Source: Pseudomonas lalkuanensis
GTDB lineage: Bacteria; Pseudomonadota; Gammaproteobacteria; Pseudomonadales; Pseudomonadaceae
DNA: 64,000 nucleotides
Assembly (NCBI RefSeq): GCF_008807375.1
Contig: NZ_CP043311.1
Coordinates: forward strand, 2,770,001 to 2,834,000
Direction: 5' to 3'
Below the pieces are notes generated by a model. That model had not been told where the DNA came from, ran no database searches, and worked only from the letters and a program-made list of their open reading frames with translations. This document shows positions 1-8,933 of the stretch, piece after piece; the first letter of the stretch is position 1, and each line of letters begins with the position of its first letter. The translations under genes and the position numbers were made by a program.

Positions 1-270
1 ACCGCGCTGGCGGTCAATCCGGCGCTGCCGAACCTCTGGCAGTCAGGCGAGGAGCAGGCCAGCGCGGAATTGCCGTCGATCCGCTGGAAGCGCAAGGCCC
101 TTGCCGCGCTGGCCTACATGTCCCTGGTGAAGCACCAGATGCGTCGCCTGGCCGACGGCACCCATCCAGAGCCGGAGGCCTCGCCGCTGCGGACGTTGCT
201 GCAGGAACAGTGGAGCACCTTTCGTCGTGCGCGGCAGTACCGGCGGATGATGAGCAGCCGGGCGGGTTGA
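1..270 (+). CDS. 3' end of an unidentified gene (5' end outside window)
   Basis: An open frame enters from the left edge and ends with TGA at 268-270, giving 89 visible residues. The tail is rich in Arg and Ala and contains a basic stretch (IRWKRKALAALAYMSLVKHQ) followed by a charged C-terminus ending in SSRAG. No membrane segment, metal site or family motif is visible in this fragment, so I cannot name the product. It is real rather than a shadow because the frame has typical high-GC third positions and no better competing frame. A gap of about 100 bases follows before the DapF-like gene. Confidence 0.6.
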   Translation, partial: TALAVNPALPNLWQSGEEQASAELPSIRWKRKALAALAYMSLVKHQMRRLADGTHPEPEASPLRTLLQEQWSTFRRARQYRRMMSSRAG

Positions 271-374
271 GGCGCCCGGGCAAGAGGGCGGATGGACTCA
301 TGGGAAAGGCGCTTGTTCGCAGCATCCGGCTTGCCTAAGCTCGGTGCCCTCTGCGAACGGAGGCCTCAGTCATC

Positions 375-1172
375 ATGGAATTCATCAAGTACCACGCTGC
401 CAGTAACGATTACCTGGTTTACACGGGCGCGCTGCCCTTCGGCCTTTCTTCGGCGGAGATCTCGAGAACCTGCGACCGGCACAGGGGATTGGGAGCCGAC
501 GGTATTCTCGTGCCGGTGCTCGCGCCGGCCGAAATGCCTTCGGTGATCATCTACAACACCGACGGCTCCCAGGCTGAGAAAAGCGGCAATGGGCTGCGAA
601 TCTTCTGCCGCTTTCTCTGGGATCGTGGCCATGTGTCGGCAGGAGAATTCCAGGTGCGTACCGCTGGCGGTGTGGTGTCGTGCCAGGTCCTGGACGAAGG
701 CCGGAGCGTTGCCATCCACATGGGGCGTGCCCAGTTTCCCGACAAGGACTTGCCGGAATTGACTGTCGAGGGGCGTGCGCTTCAGCTGAATCCGGTTTCC
801 ATGGGAAATCCTCACTGTGTGATCTTCGTCCAGCAGCCCGATGAGCTGGTCGCGCGCTCGCTGGGCCCGATCATCGAACACCTCGAACACTTTCCGAACC
901 GCACCAATGTGCAGTTCGTCCAGGTGATCGACCGCAACAACCTGGAGGTCCGCATCTGGGAGCGCGGAGTGGGTTATACGCAGTCCTCGGGTACCAGCAG
1001 TTGTGCGGCGGCGGCAGTCAGTCGGCGGCTGGGGCTGGTCGATCCCGAGGTGAATGTTCATATGCCGGGCGGAGTAATCCAGATCGTTCTGGATGACGAT
1101 TACGAGATCCTGATGCAAGGGCCGGTGTGCCGTGTGGGCAGCTACAGCCTGGATCCGGAGTGCCTGGTCTGA
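375..1172 (+). CDS. DapF-fold protein with both catalytic cysteines replaced by serine
   Basis: A 265-residue protein with the two-lobed layout of diaminopimelate epimerase, of normal family length. The N-lobe motif reads NTDGSQAEKSGNG (residues 61-73) and the C-lobe motif ERGVGYTQSSGTSSC (around 197-209). In DapF the acid/base pair are Cys in CGNG and in the ACGTG motif. Here both are Ser (Ser70, codon AGC; Ser205, codon TCG). The substrate-binding surroundings are kept. A GGAGG-like site precedes the ATG. Normal lysine/peptidoglycan epimerase activity looks unlikely, so this is probably a paralogue acting on another amino acid or doing other chemistry. It sits alone, not beside lysA or xerC. 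Confidence 0.8.
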   Translation: MEFIKYHAASNDYLVYTGALPFGLSSAEISRTCDRHRGLGADGILVPVLAPAEMPSVIIYNTDGSQAEKSGNGLRIFCRFLWDRGHVSAGEFQVRTAGGVVSCQVLDEGRSVAIHMGRAQFPDKDLPELTVEGRALQLNPVSMGNPHCVIFVQQPDELVARSLGPIIEHLEHFPNRTNVQFVQVIDRNNLEVRIWERGVGYTQSSGTSSCAAAAVSRRLGLVDPEVNVHMPGGVIQIVLDDDYEILMQGPVCRVGSYSLDPECLV

Positions 1173-1280
1173 TCCGGACATGAGGGGCGGCGCCGCGGCT
1201 TCGATCGGAACCGTGCCATGCCGGAGTCGATCGCCGAAGCGGTGCGCGTGGCGCACCCAGCAGGGGGGGAGTAAGGGAGG

Positions 1281-1592
1281 TCACCTGGCGGGGCGTTCGA
1301 TCCTTTTCTTGCGGCCCCTGATCGGCTCGATCTGCCAGGTTGCAACGATCTCTTCACCGTACTCGGCCACCCAGGCCCGGTAGGTCAGGTTGCGGCAGAC
1401 CCGCACCTGTATGGACTGCAGCGTGTACGGATTGAGATAGGTCTTCAGGGGTTGGGGCGTCGGACCGGGAATCACCCGCCGGGTGTTTCGATCCAGCATG
1501 GCGAGCAGCTGCGATCGGCTGATGTCGTATTCACGCATCAGCGTATGGACGGCGGAGATGAATTGGCGGTCAATTTCGGAGAGGGCAGGCAT
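1281..1592 (-). CDS. Small MvaT/H-NS-like DNA-binding protein
   Basis: A 103-residue protein starting at the ATG (1592-1590) that lies 6 bases after an AGGAGG site; an in-frame ATG two codons upstream is too close to that site. Residues 5-35 form a short N-terminal helical region. Residues 51-86 (TYLNPYT ... YRAWVAEYGEEIVATW) align by eye with the C-terminal DNA-binding domain of Pseudomonas MvaT (YKNPHTGE ... LKEWKAxxGxxxVxxW). The Gly-Gly-Asn that inserts into the AT-rich minor groove in MvaT is replaced by Val-Cys-Arg here. The tail is strongly basic (RGRKKRIERPAR). It may be a divergent nucleoid protein or a modulator of one. No operon partner. Confidence 0.5.
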   Translation of the reverse strand: MPALSEIDRQFISAVHTLMREYDISRSQLLAMLDRNTRRVIPGPTPQPLKTYLNPYTLQSIQVRVCRNLTYRAWVAEYGEEIVATWQIEPIRGRKKRIERPAR

Positions 1593-1807
1593 GGGCATCC
1601 TCCTGAAAAACGCTGCCACAGCGACACGGAACGCCATGGCAGCTAGGGGAACATCATGCGTTGCACTCTAGAGTGTAGGCCTGTTCATGGGTTATCCGCG
1701 CCCGACACCTTGCAGTGCAGGGGCGCCACGTTCGGCACGCGCGGCGAGGATTGGCGTTTCCCGATGGCGGGGATCACATGCTTCGCCCAATATGGCGGCC
1801 GTTCGGG

Positions 1808-2299
1808 TCAGCCGATGGCCTTGGACATTTCCGCGCTGGCCGCCCAGCCCAACTCTTCATATACCGGCCTGCCGGCCTGGGTCGCGTGCAGCACGGCAAA
1901 GCTCACGCCACGATGAGCAAACTCGGCTTCCGCCAACTTCATGAGTGCCGATGCCAGGCCCCGGCGTCGATAGCCAGGGTCGACGAAGACGTTGAGCACA
2001 TAGCCGCGCTGGTCCTGGCTTGGATGGGCGGGGTGCGGAGGCCATTCGATGTTCATGAGGCCTATCGCCGCCACGGGCTGCCCATCGTCCAGCAGGGCAA
2101 AGCCGTAGTAACGGCCATCTGCCAGGCGCTGATGCAGCCAGGGCCGGAAGTGCTCGGTCATCACCTTCAGTTCCGACGGAACGCCTCCCGCCTCGAGGAA
2201 CATGGTTTGGCGATGTATGCAGATCATCTGAAGGTCACCCAGCTCCAGCCGACGCACCTTCAATCCTGAAAAATCAATGTCCCCGGGAATCTCGTTCAT
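1808..2299 (-). CDS. GNAT family N-acetyltransferase
   Basis: A 163-residue protein, typical for a single GNAT domain. The acetyl-CoA binding motif A is visible as VFVDPGYRRRGLASALM (about 104-120), containing the R/Q-x-x-G-x-A/G loop, preceded by the beta4 strand GYVLNV and followed by the beta5 strand VSFAVLHAT. The C-terminus YEELGWAASAEMSKAI matches the usual Y-x-x-x-G-F/W end. The start was chosen at MNEIPGD because the longer upstream frame has no family similarity; the upstream ribosome site is weak. The acyl acceptor cannot be predicted. It is monocistronic. Confidence 0.85.
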   Translation of the reverse strand: MNEIPGDIDFSGLKVRRLELGDLQMICIHRQTMFLEAGGVPSELKVMTEHFRPWLHQRLADGRYYGFALLDDGQPVAAIGLMNIEWPPHPAHPSQDQRGYVLNVFVDPGYRRRGLASALMKLAEAEFAHRGVSFAVLHATQAGRPVYEELGWAASAEMSKAIG

Positions 2300-2528
2300 C
2301 GCACGGCCCTGCCTGTTCGGAGCGATCGATGCTAGGGCGGGGGAGAGGTGACGGGTAGGTGCAGATCGCAAGCAAAATTTCCATACAGCTGCGGCGCTCC
2401 GCACGCTTTTGCCGGCCCGAACCGGAGGGACTAATCTGCACCGATGGATGAGGCGTGCCGCGGTCTCGTCACATCCTACGAAAGCGACGTTTGGCGCCAG
2501 GAGCCAGTCCTTGCGCATGAGGTGAGCA

Positions 2529-2771
2529 ATGGATCGAGAAACCTTGGCCGTGCTGGCCGATCTGATCGAGCGAGCCGCCACCGCACTTGAAACCCATGGT
2601 TTCGCAAGGGAAAGCATCGTGTTGGCAAATCCCACTCGTGAGCTGATTCTGCTTGCCGGGGAGTTCCTGGTGGAGCAGGCCGCAGACAGGTTCCCGGTGC
2701 TTGATCCGTATGTGGCGTCGAGTACGGATGGCACCATTACGCTGGTGCTGGATATTCAGAAAACCAGGTGA
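2529..2771 (+). CDS. Small hypothetical protein (80 aa)
   Basis: The ATG follows a good GAGGTGAG ribosome site by 4-5 bases. The 80-residue product starts MDRETLAVLADLIERAATAL, has an amphipathic N-terminal helix and a mixed alpha/beta remainder ending LVLDIQKTR. There is no signal peptide, membrane segment or Cys pair. I recognise no family. The next small gene begins 99 bases downstream on the same strand, so the two could be co-transcribed. Confidence 0.5.
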   Translation: MDRETLAVLADLIERAATALETHGFARESIVLANPTRELILLAGEFLVEQAADRFPVLDPYVASSTDGTITLVLDIQKTR

Positions 2772-2870
2772 TCTCCAGCCTTGCCGTCAAGCAACTGCGC
2801 AACGATCCAACACCCTGGCAAACCGCGCGTGCGCATGGCGCCCCCGACCTGAGCTCCATCCCGCCCGCTG

Positions 2871-3170
2871 ATGCAAACGGCGATACAGGCTGCTGCCTCC
2901 AACTTGCTGGCTACACTCAAATCGATTCGTCAGTGCTTCTCCAGAAATTGGGAGGGCCAAGTGGAGCGAGTGATCGAGCAGGCCACCGTGCAGGACAAAC
3001 CTGCATGGCTGGTTCATGCCTGTGGCATGACGTTCAGTTTTCATGACGAGGCTTCCGCCTTGGCTTTCGTGACCAAGCTGGAGGAGCGAGTTGACGCGCC
3101 TCACCAGTTTTCAGCGGAAACGGTGAAGCATTGGGCGGCTGAGCATTATCACTTGCTGCGAGGCTCATAG
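2871..3170 (+). CDS. Small hypothetical protein (99 aa)
   Basis: A 99-residue frame with high-GC codon use. The first half (MQTAIQAAASNLLATLKSIR) may be a helix or may not be translated, because no clear ribosome site precedes the ATG and a GTG at 2961-2963 opens a shorter version (VERVIEQATV). The body alternates helix and strand (DKPAWLVHACGMTFSFHDEASALAFVTKLEERV), suggesting a compact soluble domain. No family is recognised. Confidence 0.4.
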   Translation: MQTAIQAAASNLLATLKSIRQCFSRNWEGQVERVIEQATVQDKPAWLVHACGMTFSFHDEASALAFVTKLEERVDAPHQFSAETVKHWAAEHYHLLRGS

Positions 3171-3358
3171 CGTTCCCGGAGATTCGAAAGGCAGTGCCCG
3201 GCTGCGGGGTGCGAGTTGGATCGAACCAGCTCCCAGCAGAGATTCAAGCAGTCTGTTCGGTGGCGGGGACCACGTGAAGGGTCATGCTGTGCGGTAGCGA
3301 CCATTTCCAGTTGGCCGGCCATTCAATTGAGCGATGCCAATTCGGCAAGGAGCTTTAC

Positions 3359-4849
3359 ATGGTCGATTCCACCAGCAATGTGCAGATGGGTAAGCAGGCT
3401 GAACCCGGCAAACAGACACAGGTTGCCGCCTCCAGCGATAAATTGAAGGTCGGTGCGCTGATCGCCCTGGTCGTCGGCTCGATGGTTGGCGGCGGAATCT
3501 TCTCTCTTCCACAGAACATTGCGGCGAGCGCCAGCGCCGGCGCCACCCTGATCGGCTGGCTGATCACCGGGGTCGGCATGCTGATGCTGGCCTTCGTCTT
3601 CCAGACCCTCGCCAACCGCAAGCCCAAGCTCGATGGCGGTGTGTATGCCTACGCCAAGGCCGGGTTCGGCGACTACATGGGCTTTTCTTCGGCCTGGGGC
3701 TACTGGATCAGCGCCTGGATCGGCAACGTCAGCTACATGGTGCTGCTGTTCAGCACCCTGGGCTTCTTCTTCCCCATGTTCGGTGAGGGCAACACGCTGC
3801 CGGCGATCATTTGCGCCTCGCTGCTGCTGTGGTTCCTGCATTTCCTGGTGCTGCGCGGGATCAAGGAGGCGGCTTTCATCAACACCCTGACCACCATCGC
3901 CAAGATGGTGCCGCTGGCGCTGTTCATCGTCATTTGCGCCATCGCCTTCAAGCTCGATGTGTTCACCACCGATTTCTGGGGCGCGGGCAACAGTGACCTG
4001 GGCACGGTGATGAACCAGGTGCGCAACATGATGCTGGTCACCGTATGGGTGTTCATCGGCATCGAGGGCGCGAGCATCTTCTCCGCCCGCGCCGAGAAGC
4101 GCAGTGATGTCGGCAAGGCCACGGTGGTCGGCTTCGTCGGCGTGCTCCTCCTGCTGGTGCTGGTCAACGTGCTGTCCCAGGGCATCCTCGCCCAGGCCCA
4201 GCTCTCCGGACTGAAGAACCCATCCATGGCCGGGGTGCTGGAGAGCGTGGTCGGCCATTGGGGCGCCGTCCTCATCAGCGTCGGGTTGATCGTCTCCCTG
4301 GCGGGTGCGCTGCTGTCCTGGACCCTGCTGTGTGCCGAGATACTGTTTGCCAGTGCCCGCGACCACACCATGCCGGAGTTCCTGCGCAAGGAGAACGCCA
4401 ACCAGGTGCCGGTCAATGCCTTGTGGCTGTCAAACGGGCTGATCCAGCTGTTCCTGATCATCACCCTGTTCAACAGCTCCACCTACCTCAGCCTGCTGTA
4501 CCTGGCCACATCGATGATCCTGGTGCCGTACTTCTGGTCTGCCGCCTATGCCTTGCTGCTGGCCTGGCGTCATGAAACCTACGAGCAGGCTCCTGGCGAA
4601 CGTGGCAAGGACCTGCTGATCGCCCTGATCGCCGTGCTCTATGCCGTATGGCTGGTGTACGCGGCCGGGGTGCAGTACCTGCTGCTGTCGGCGCTGCTCT
4701 ATGCGCCCGGGGCCATCCTGTTCGCCAAGGCGAAACGCGAACTCGGGCAGCCAGTGTTCACCTCGGTGGAGAAGGTGATCTTCCTGGTGGTACTGATCGG
4801 TGCGCTGATCGCGGGTTATGGCCTGTACAGCGGCTTCCTCAGCCTCTGA
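3359..4849 (+). CDS. ArcD-like basic amino acid antiporter (APC superfamily)
   Basis: A 496-residue inner-membrane protein with about 12-13 hydrophobic segments. TM1 carries the APC signature GSMVGGGIFSLPQN, very close to the arginine/ornithine antiporter ArcD, followed by an ArcD-like charged loop ANRKPKLDGGVYAYAKAGFG. The likely role is exchange of arginine or lysine for ornithine or another amine. The start is the ATG after AAGGAG at about 3347-3352; a longer frame upstream lacks similarity. arcABC genes are not adjacent, so it may serve another basic amino acid pathway. The roughly 25-residue Gln/Ser-rich cytoplasmic head is poorly conserved in such carriers. Confidence 0.85.
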   Translation: MVDSTSNVQMGKQAEPGKQTQVAASSDKLKVGALIALVVGSMVGGGIFSLPQNIAASASAGATLIGWLITGVGMLMLAFVFQTLANRKPKLDGGVYAYAKAGFGDYMGFSSAWGYWISAWIGNVSYMVLLFSTLGFFFPMFGEGNTLPAIICASLLLWFLHFLVLRGIKEAAFINTLTTIAKMVPLALFIVICAIAFKLDVFTTDFWGAGNSDLGTVMNQVRNMMLVTVWVFIGIEGASIFSARAEKRSDVGKATVVGFVGVLLLLVLVNVLSQGILAQAQLSGLKNPSMAGVLESVVGHWGAVLISVGLIVSLAGALLSWTLLCAEILFASARDHTMPEFLRKENANQVPVNALWLSNGLIQLFLIITLFNSSTYLSLLYLATSMILVPYFWSAAYALLLAWRHETYEQAPGERGKDLLIALIAVLYAVWLVYAAGVQYLLLSALLYAPGAILFAKAKRELGQPVFTSVEKVIFLVVLIGALIAGYGLYSGFLSL

Positions 4850-4919
4850 TTGCGGGGCTCCCATGGCGGACGGCGTTGCGCGTCCGCCTTGACCGGTTCG
4901 AATTACCAGGGAGATCGCC

Positions 4920-5582
4920 ATGGACAAACCCGGAGATGAATCCCGGCATGGAGTGCTCGACCCCGTGGACCGCGCGACCGAAGTGATTTTCGGACTGCTG
5001 ATGGCCATGACCTTCATCGGCTCGCTGAGCGTAGCCACCTCGGGCCGTGAAGAGGCGCGGACCATGCTGATCGCGGCCTTTGGCTGCAATCTCGCGTGGG
5101 GTCTGGCCGATGCCGTGATCTACCTGCTGCGTACCTGGACGGAGCGTACCCGTAGCCGAACGCTCATGGCCCGCTTGCAGGGGGACGCCGGCCCGGACAA
5201 GGGCCGGGCCCTGATCGCCGATGCCCTGCCACCGCGGATTGCCGAGGCGGCGGACCCGGATGGACTCGAGATGCTGCGTTTGCGCCTGCTGCTCAACGCC
5301 GAAAAGCCCTTTCGCCCGCGGCTGGACTTCGAAGACATCAAGGGTGCGTTGGGCACCTTCCTGCTGGTGGTGCTGGCGACCTTTCCTCCGGTGATTCCGT
5401 TCCTGCTGATCGATACCACCGCGCTGGCAATCCGTACGTCCAACCTGGTGGCCCTGGGGATGCTGTTCCTCAGTGGGTGGTTGCTGGCTCGCTACTCCGG
5501 CGGCAACACCTGGGCAACGGGTGCGGCATTGGCGTTGGTGGGAACCGCGTTGCTCTTCGCGATCATTGCGTTGGGCGGGTGA
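4920..5582 (+). CDS. VIT1/CCC1-like integral membrane protein
   Basis: A 220-residue protein. After a short hydrophilic head it has LDPVDRATEVIFGLLMAMTF (TM1), a second hydrophobic stretch AAFGCNLAWGLADAVIYLL, a charged cytoplasmic insert (about residues 72-140), then three more TM segments (LGTFLLVVLATFPPVIPFLL, NLVALGMLFLSGWLLARYSG, TGAALALVGTALLFAIIALG). The order and the D/E-containing first helix resemble bacterial VIT1/CCC1 iron/manganese transporters, but the metal-binding insert is not convincing. Start ATG follows CAGGGAGATCGCC. It lies 70 bases after the antiporter and could be co-transcribed. Confidence 0.6.
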   Translation: MDKPGDESRHGVLDPVDRATEVIFGLLMAMTFIGSLSVATSGREEARTMLIAAFGCNLAWGLADAVIYLLRTWTERTRSRTLMARLQGDAGPDKGRALIADALPPRIAEAADPDGLEMLRLRLLLNAEKPFRPRLDFEDIKGALGTFLLVVLATFPPVIPFLLIDTTALAIRTSNLVALGMLFLSGWLLARYSGGNTWATGAALALVGTALLFAIIALGG

Positions 5583-5774
5583 TGAGTCAGTTGGGCGCGG
5601 GCACCAATCATGGGATCGCGCGGGGCTCAGTCACCGGTGCGCAGGGCACACCCTGGAGCTACATCCTCGCGCCCGCGCCCTTGCAGGGTGGGCCGCGCGG
5701 ACCCGCGGTCCGATGCCGGGGCGCAAACCCCGGCATCGTTGCGCATGGCGTCCCCTAGGCGAGGTCGATACTCG

Positions 5775-8700
5775 TTAATGTGCTCCGGGGGTGGTTTCTG
5801 CGCCTGCGCAATACCGCCGGCGGCGGCGCATGAGCCAGTAGGCCGCCGGAATGACGAACAGGGACAGCAAGGGCGCCGTGACCATGCCGCCTACCATGGG
5901 CACGGCGATGCGGCTCATCACCTCACTGCCGGTGCCACCGCTCCAGAGGATGGGCAGCAGGCCGGCGATGATGACGGCCACGGTCATTGCCTTGGGGCGG
6001 ACACGCTGAACGGCGCCTTCGCGAATAGCCCCCAGCAAGTCCCTGTTCGTGGCTCGCCCGGAGGCTTGCTGGTCTGACCAGGCATTTTTCAGGTAGAGCA
6101 GCATGATCACGCCGAACTCGGCGGCCACGCCGGCCAGCGCGATGAAGCCGACGCCGGTGGCCACCGACAGGTTGAATCCCATCAGGTAGAGGAACCACAC
6201 GCCGCCGGTCAGTGCGAAGGGCAGGGTGGCCATGATCAGCGCGGCCTCATCGACGCGCCCGAAGGTGAGGTAGAGCAGTACGAAGATGATCGTCAGCGTC
6301 GCCGGCACCACCAGCTGCAATCTCGCATTGGCCCGTTCCAGGAACTCGAATTGCCCGGAGTAGCTGATGCTCATGCCGGGGGCGAGCTTCACCGAGCCTT
6401 CGACTGCCTGCCGCAGGTCCTTCACCACGGACGCCAGGTCCCGCCCCCGGACATCGACATAGACCCAGCCGGAGAGGCGCGCATTCTCGCTCTTGAGCAT
6501 GGGCGGCCCGTCGACGACCCGGATGGCGGCTACGGTCCCGAGGGTGATCTGGCCGCCCAGGCGGGTATAGATAGGCAGCTGCTGGAGCGCGCCCACCGAG
6601 TCGCGCCACTCCCGCGGGTAGCGGACGTTGATCGGATAGCGAGCCAGTCCTTCGACGGTTTCACCCACGTTCTCGCCGCCGATGGCGCTGGCCACGATGG
6701 CCTGCACATCGGCGATGTTCATCCCGTAGCGGGCTGCCGCCTGGCGGTCGATATCGACGTCTATGTAGCGTCCCCCGGTCAGGCGTTCAGCGAGGGCGGA
6801 GGTCACGCCGGGGACTGCCCTGGCGACCTGTTCGATGGCCTGGGTGGCCTGGTCGATCTCCTGCAGGTTGGCGCCAGCCACTTTCACACCGATGGGGCTC
6901 TTGATGCCCGTCGCGAGCATGTCGATCCGGTTGCGGATCGGCGGAATCCAGATGTTGGTCAGGCCGGGCACCCTGACCACGCGATCCAGTTCATCCACGA
7001 GCTTTTCCGTGGTCATCCCGCTACGCCATTGGTCTTTCGGCTTGAAGCGGATGGTGGTCTCGAACATTTCCAATGGCGCGGGATCGGTGGCCGTCTCCGC
7101 GCGGCCGGCCTTGCCGAAGACACTGGCGACTTCCGGCACCGTCCTGATCAGGCGGTCGGTCTGTTGCAGCAGCTCCGAGGCCTTCTGCGCAGACAGGCCG
7201 GGGAGGGCGGAGGGCATGTAAAGCAGGTCGCCTTCGTCCAGCGGCGGGAGAAACTCGCCACCCAGGCGGGAAATGGGCCAGAGGGTGGTCAGCAAGGCCA
7301 GTACGGCAACCATCAGTGTCGCCTTCGGAAATCGCAGGACGACATCCAGCGCCGGCTGGTACAGCCTGATCAGCACGCGGTTGAGCGGATTGCTCTGCTC
7401 CGGCGGTATCCGGCCGCGTATCCAGTAGCCCATCAGCACGGGCACCAGGGTGACGGCAAGGCCAGCGGCAGCCGCCATGGCATAGGTCTTGGTAAAGGCG
7501 AGGGGGCCGAACAGCCGTCCCTCCTGGGCCTCCAGGGTGAACACCGGTATGAACGACAGCGTGATGATCATCAGGCTGAAGAACAGCGCGGGACCGACTT
7601 CGGTCGCCGCCTCGGTCATCACCCGCCAGTGCTCGTCGCCGCGCAGCTCTTCGCCGGGATGGCGGGCGTGCCAGGCCTCGATGCGCTTGTGGGCGTTCTC
7701 GATCATGACCACTGCGGCATCGACCATGGCGCCAATGGCGATGGCGATCCCACCCAGGGACATGATGTTGGCGTTGATGCCCTGGACGTGCATGACGCCG
7801 AAGGCGACCAGCACGCCCACCGGCAGCGAGACGATGGCCACCATGGAAGAACGCAGGTGCCAGAGAAACGCCGCGCAGACCAGGGCGACGACCAGGAACT
7901 CCTCGATCAGCTTCTGGCTGAGATTGCGGATGGCCCGCTCGATCAGTTGGCTGCGGTCGTAGGTGGTGACGATTTCCACACCTGGCGGGAGGCTCGCCTT
8001 CAGCTCCTCCAGCCTGGCCTTGACCGCCGTAATGGTGTCCCGCGCGTTCTTGCCGCTGCGCAGCACCACCACGCCGCCAACGGCCTCGCCTTCGCCATCC
8101 AGTTCGGCGATCCCCCGGCGCATTTCCGGCCCAAGCTGGACGGTCGCCACGTCACCCAGGGTTACGGGCGTGCCCTGGGGCGTCAGTTTCAGGGGCACGG
8201 CGCGGAAGTCGGCGAGGGTCTTGAGGTAACCCGACGCCCTGACCATGAACTCGGCCTCGCCCATTTCCAGCACGGCACCGCCGGTTTCCTGGTTGGCCTT
8301 GCCGATGGCCTCCACCACATCGGCCTGGGTCAGGCCCTGGCTGGTGAGGCGGATGGGGTCGAGCTGGACCTGGTACTGCCTGACCATGCCGCCCACGGTG
8401 GCGACTTCGGCGACGTTGGGCAGGGTTTTCAGTTCGTACTTGAGGAACCAGTCCTGGAAGGCGCGGAGCTGCGCGAGGTCGTGGGTGCCGCTGCGGTCCA
8501 CCAGGGCGTACTGGAAGATCCAGCCAACCCCGGTCGCATCCGGCCCCAGGGCTGCACGGGCGGTGGCGGGCAGGCGGCCCTGAACCTGATTCAGGTACTC
8601 CAGCACCCGTGAGCGGGCCCAGTACAGGTCCGTGCCGTCTTCGAAGAGCACGTAGACGAAGCTGTCGCCGAAGAAGGAGAACCCGCGCACCGTCCTGGCG

Positions 8701-8933
8701 CCTGGCACCGAAAGCATGGTGGTCGCCAGCGGGTAGGTGACCTGGTTCTCGACGATCTGCGGGGCCTGGCCGGGATAGCTGGTGCGAATGATGACCTGCA
8801 CATCGGAGAGATCGGGCAGGGCATCGATTGGCGTCTCGCGCAGCGACCAGATGCCCCAGCCCACCGCAATCAGCGTGGCCAGCAGCACCAGGAAACGGTT
8901 GGCGACCGACCAGCGGATCAGTTTCTCGATCAT
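5775..8933 (-). CDS. cusA: Heavy-metal RND efflux pump CusA (Cu+/Ag+)
   Basis: A 1052-residue inner-membrane RND transporter (HME type). The N-terminus [20 protein letters not shown] and the TM4 signature [20 protein letters not shown] are those of CusA, the monovalent copper/silver subgroup, rather than CzcA (GVVVDGAIV). Two large periplasmic domains and two six-helix bundles fit a full-length pump. Its ATG overlaps the cusB stop in an ATGA (8930-8933), so it is translationally coupled as the last gene of the leftward cus operon. It exports Cu(I)/Ag(I) from the periplasm and inner membrane through CusB and CusC. A 190-base gap without features follows its stop. Confidence 0.95.
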   Translation of the reverse strand: MIEKLIRWSVANRFLVLLATLIAVGWGIWSLRETPIDALPDLSDVQVIIRTSYPGQAPQIVENQVTYPLATTMLSVPGARTVRGFSFFGDSFVYVLFEDGTDLYWARSRVLEYLNQVQGRLPATARAALGPDATGVGWIFQYALVDRSGTHDLAQLRAFQDWFLKYELKTLPNVAEVATVGGMVRQYQVQLDPIRLTSQGLTQADVVEAIGKANQETGGAVLEMGEAEFMVRASGYLKTLADFRAVPLKLTPQGTPVTLGDVATVQLGPEMRRGIAELDGEGEAVGGVVVLRSGKNARDTITAVKARLEELKASLPPGVEIVTTYDRSQLIERAIRNLSQKLIEEFLVVALVCAAFLWHLRSSMVAIVSLPVGVLVAFGVMHVQGINANIMSLGGIAIAIGAMVDAAVVMIENAHKRIEAWHARHPGEELRGDEHWRVMTEAATEVGPALFFSLMIITLSFIPVFTLEAQEGRLFGPLAFTKTYAMAAAAGLAVTLVPVLMGYWIRGRIPPEQSNPLNRVLIRLYQPALDVVLRFPKATLMVAVLALLTTLWPISRLGGEFLPPLDEGDLLYMPSALPGLSAQKASELLQQTDRLIRTVPEVASVFGKAGRAETATDPAPLEMFETTIRFKPKDQWRSGMTTEKLVDELDRVVRVPGLTNIWIPPIRNRIDMLATGIKSPIGVKVAGANLQEIDQATQAIEQVARAVPGVTSALAERLTGGRYIDVDIDRQAAARYGMNIADVQAIVASAIGGENVGETVEGLARYPINVRYPREWRDSVGALQQLPIYTRLGGQITLGTVAAIRVVDGPPMLKSENARLSGWVYVDVRGRDLASVVKDLRQAVEGSVKLAPGMSISYSGQFEFLERANARLQLVVPATLTIIFVLLYLTFGRVDEAALIMATLPFALTGGVWFLYLMGFNLSVATGVGFIALAGVAAEFGVIMLLYLKNAWSDQQASGRATNRDLLGAIREGAVQRVRPKAMTVAVIIAGLLPILWSGGTGSEVMSRIAVPMVGGMVTAPLLSLFVIPAAYWLMRRRRRYCAGAETTPGAH

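Noticed and set aside
366..1256. Leftward gene overlapping the DapF-like gene
   Set aside because: The rightward frame contains the clear DapF motifs and a ribosome site; the leftward frame has neither.
6351..8612. Long open frame antisense to cusA
   Set aside because: It is the complement of strongly biased cusA codons; the translation is His/Gly/Gln-rich with no domain, and cusA itself is unambiguous.
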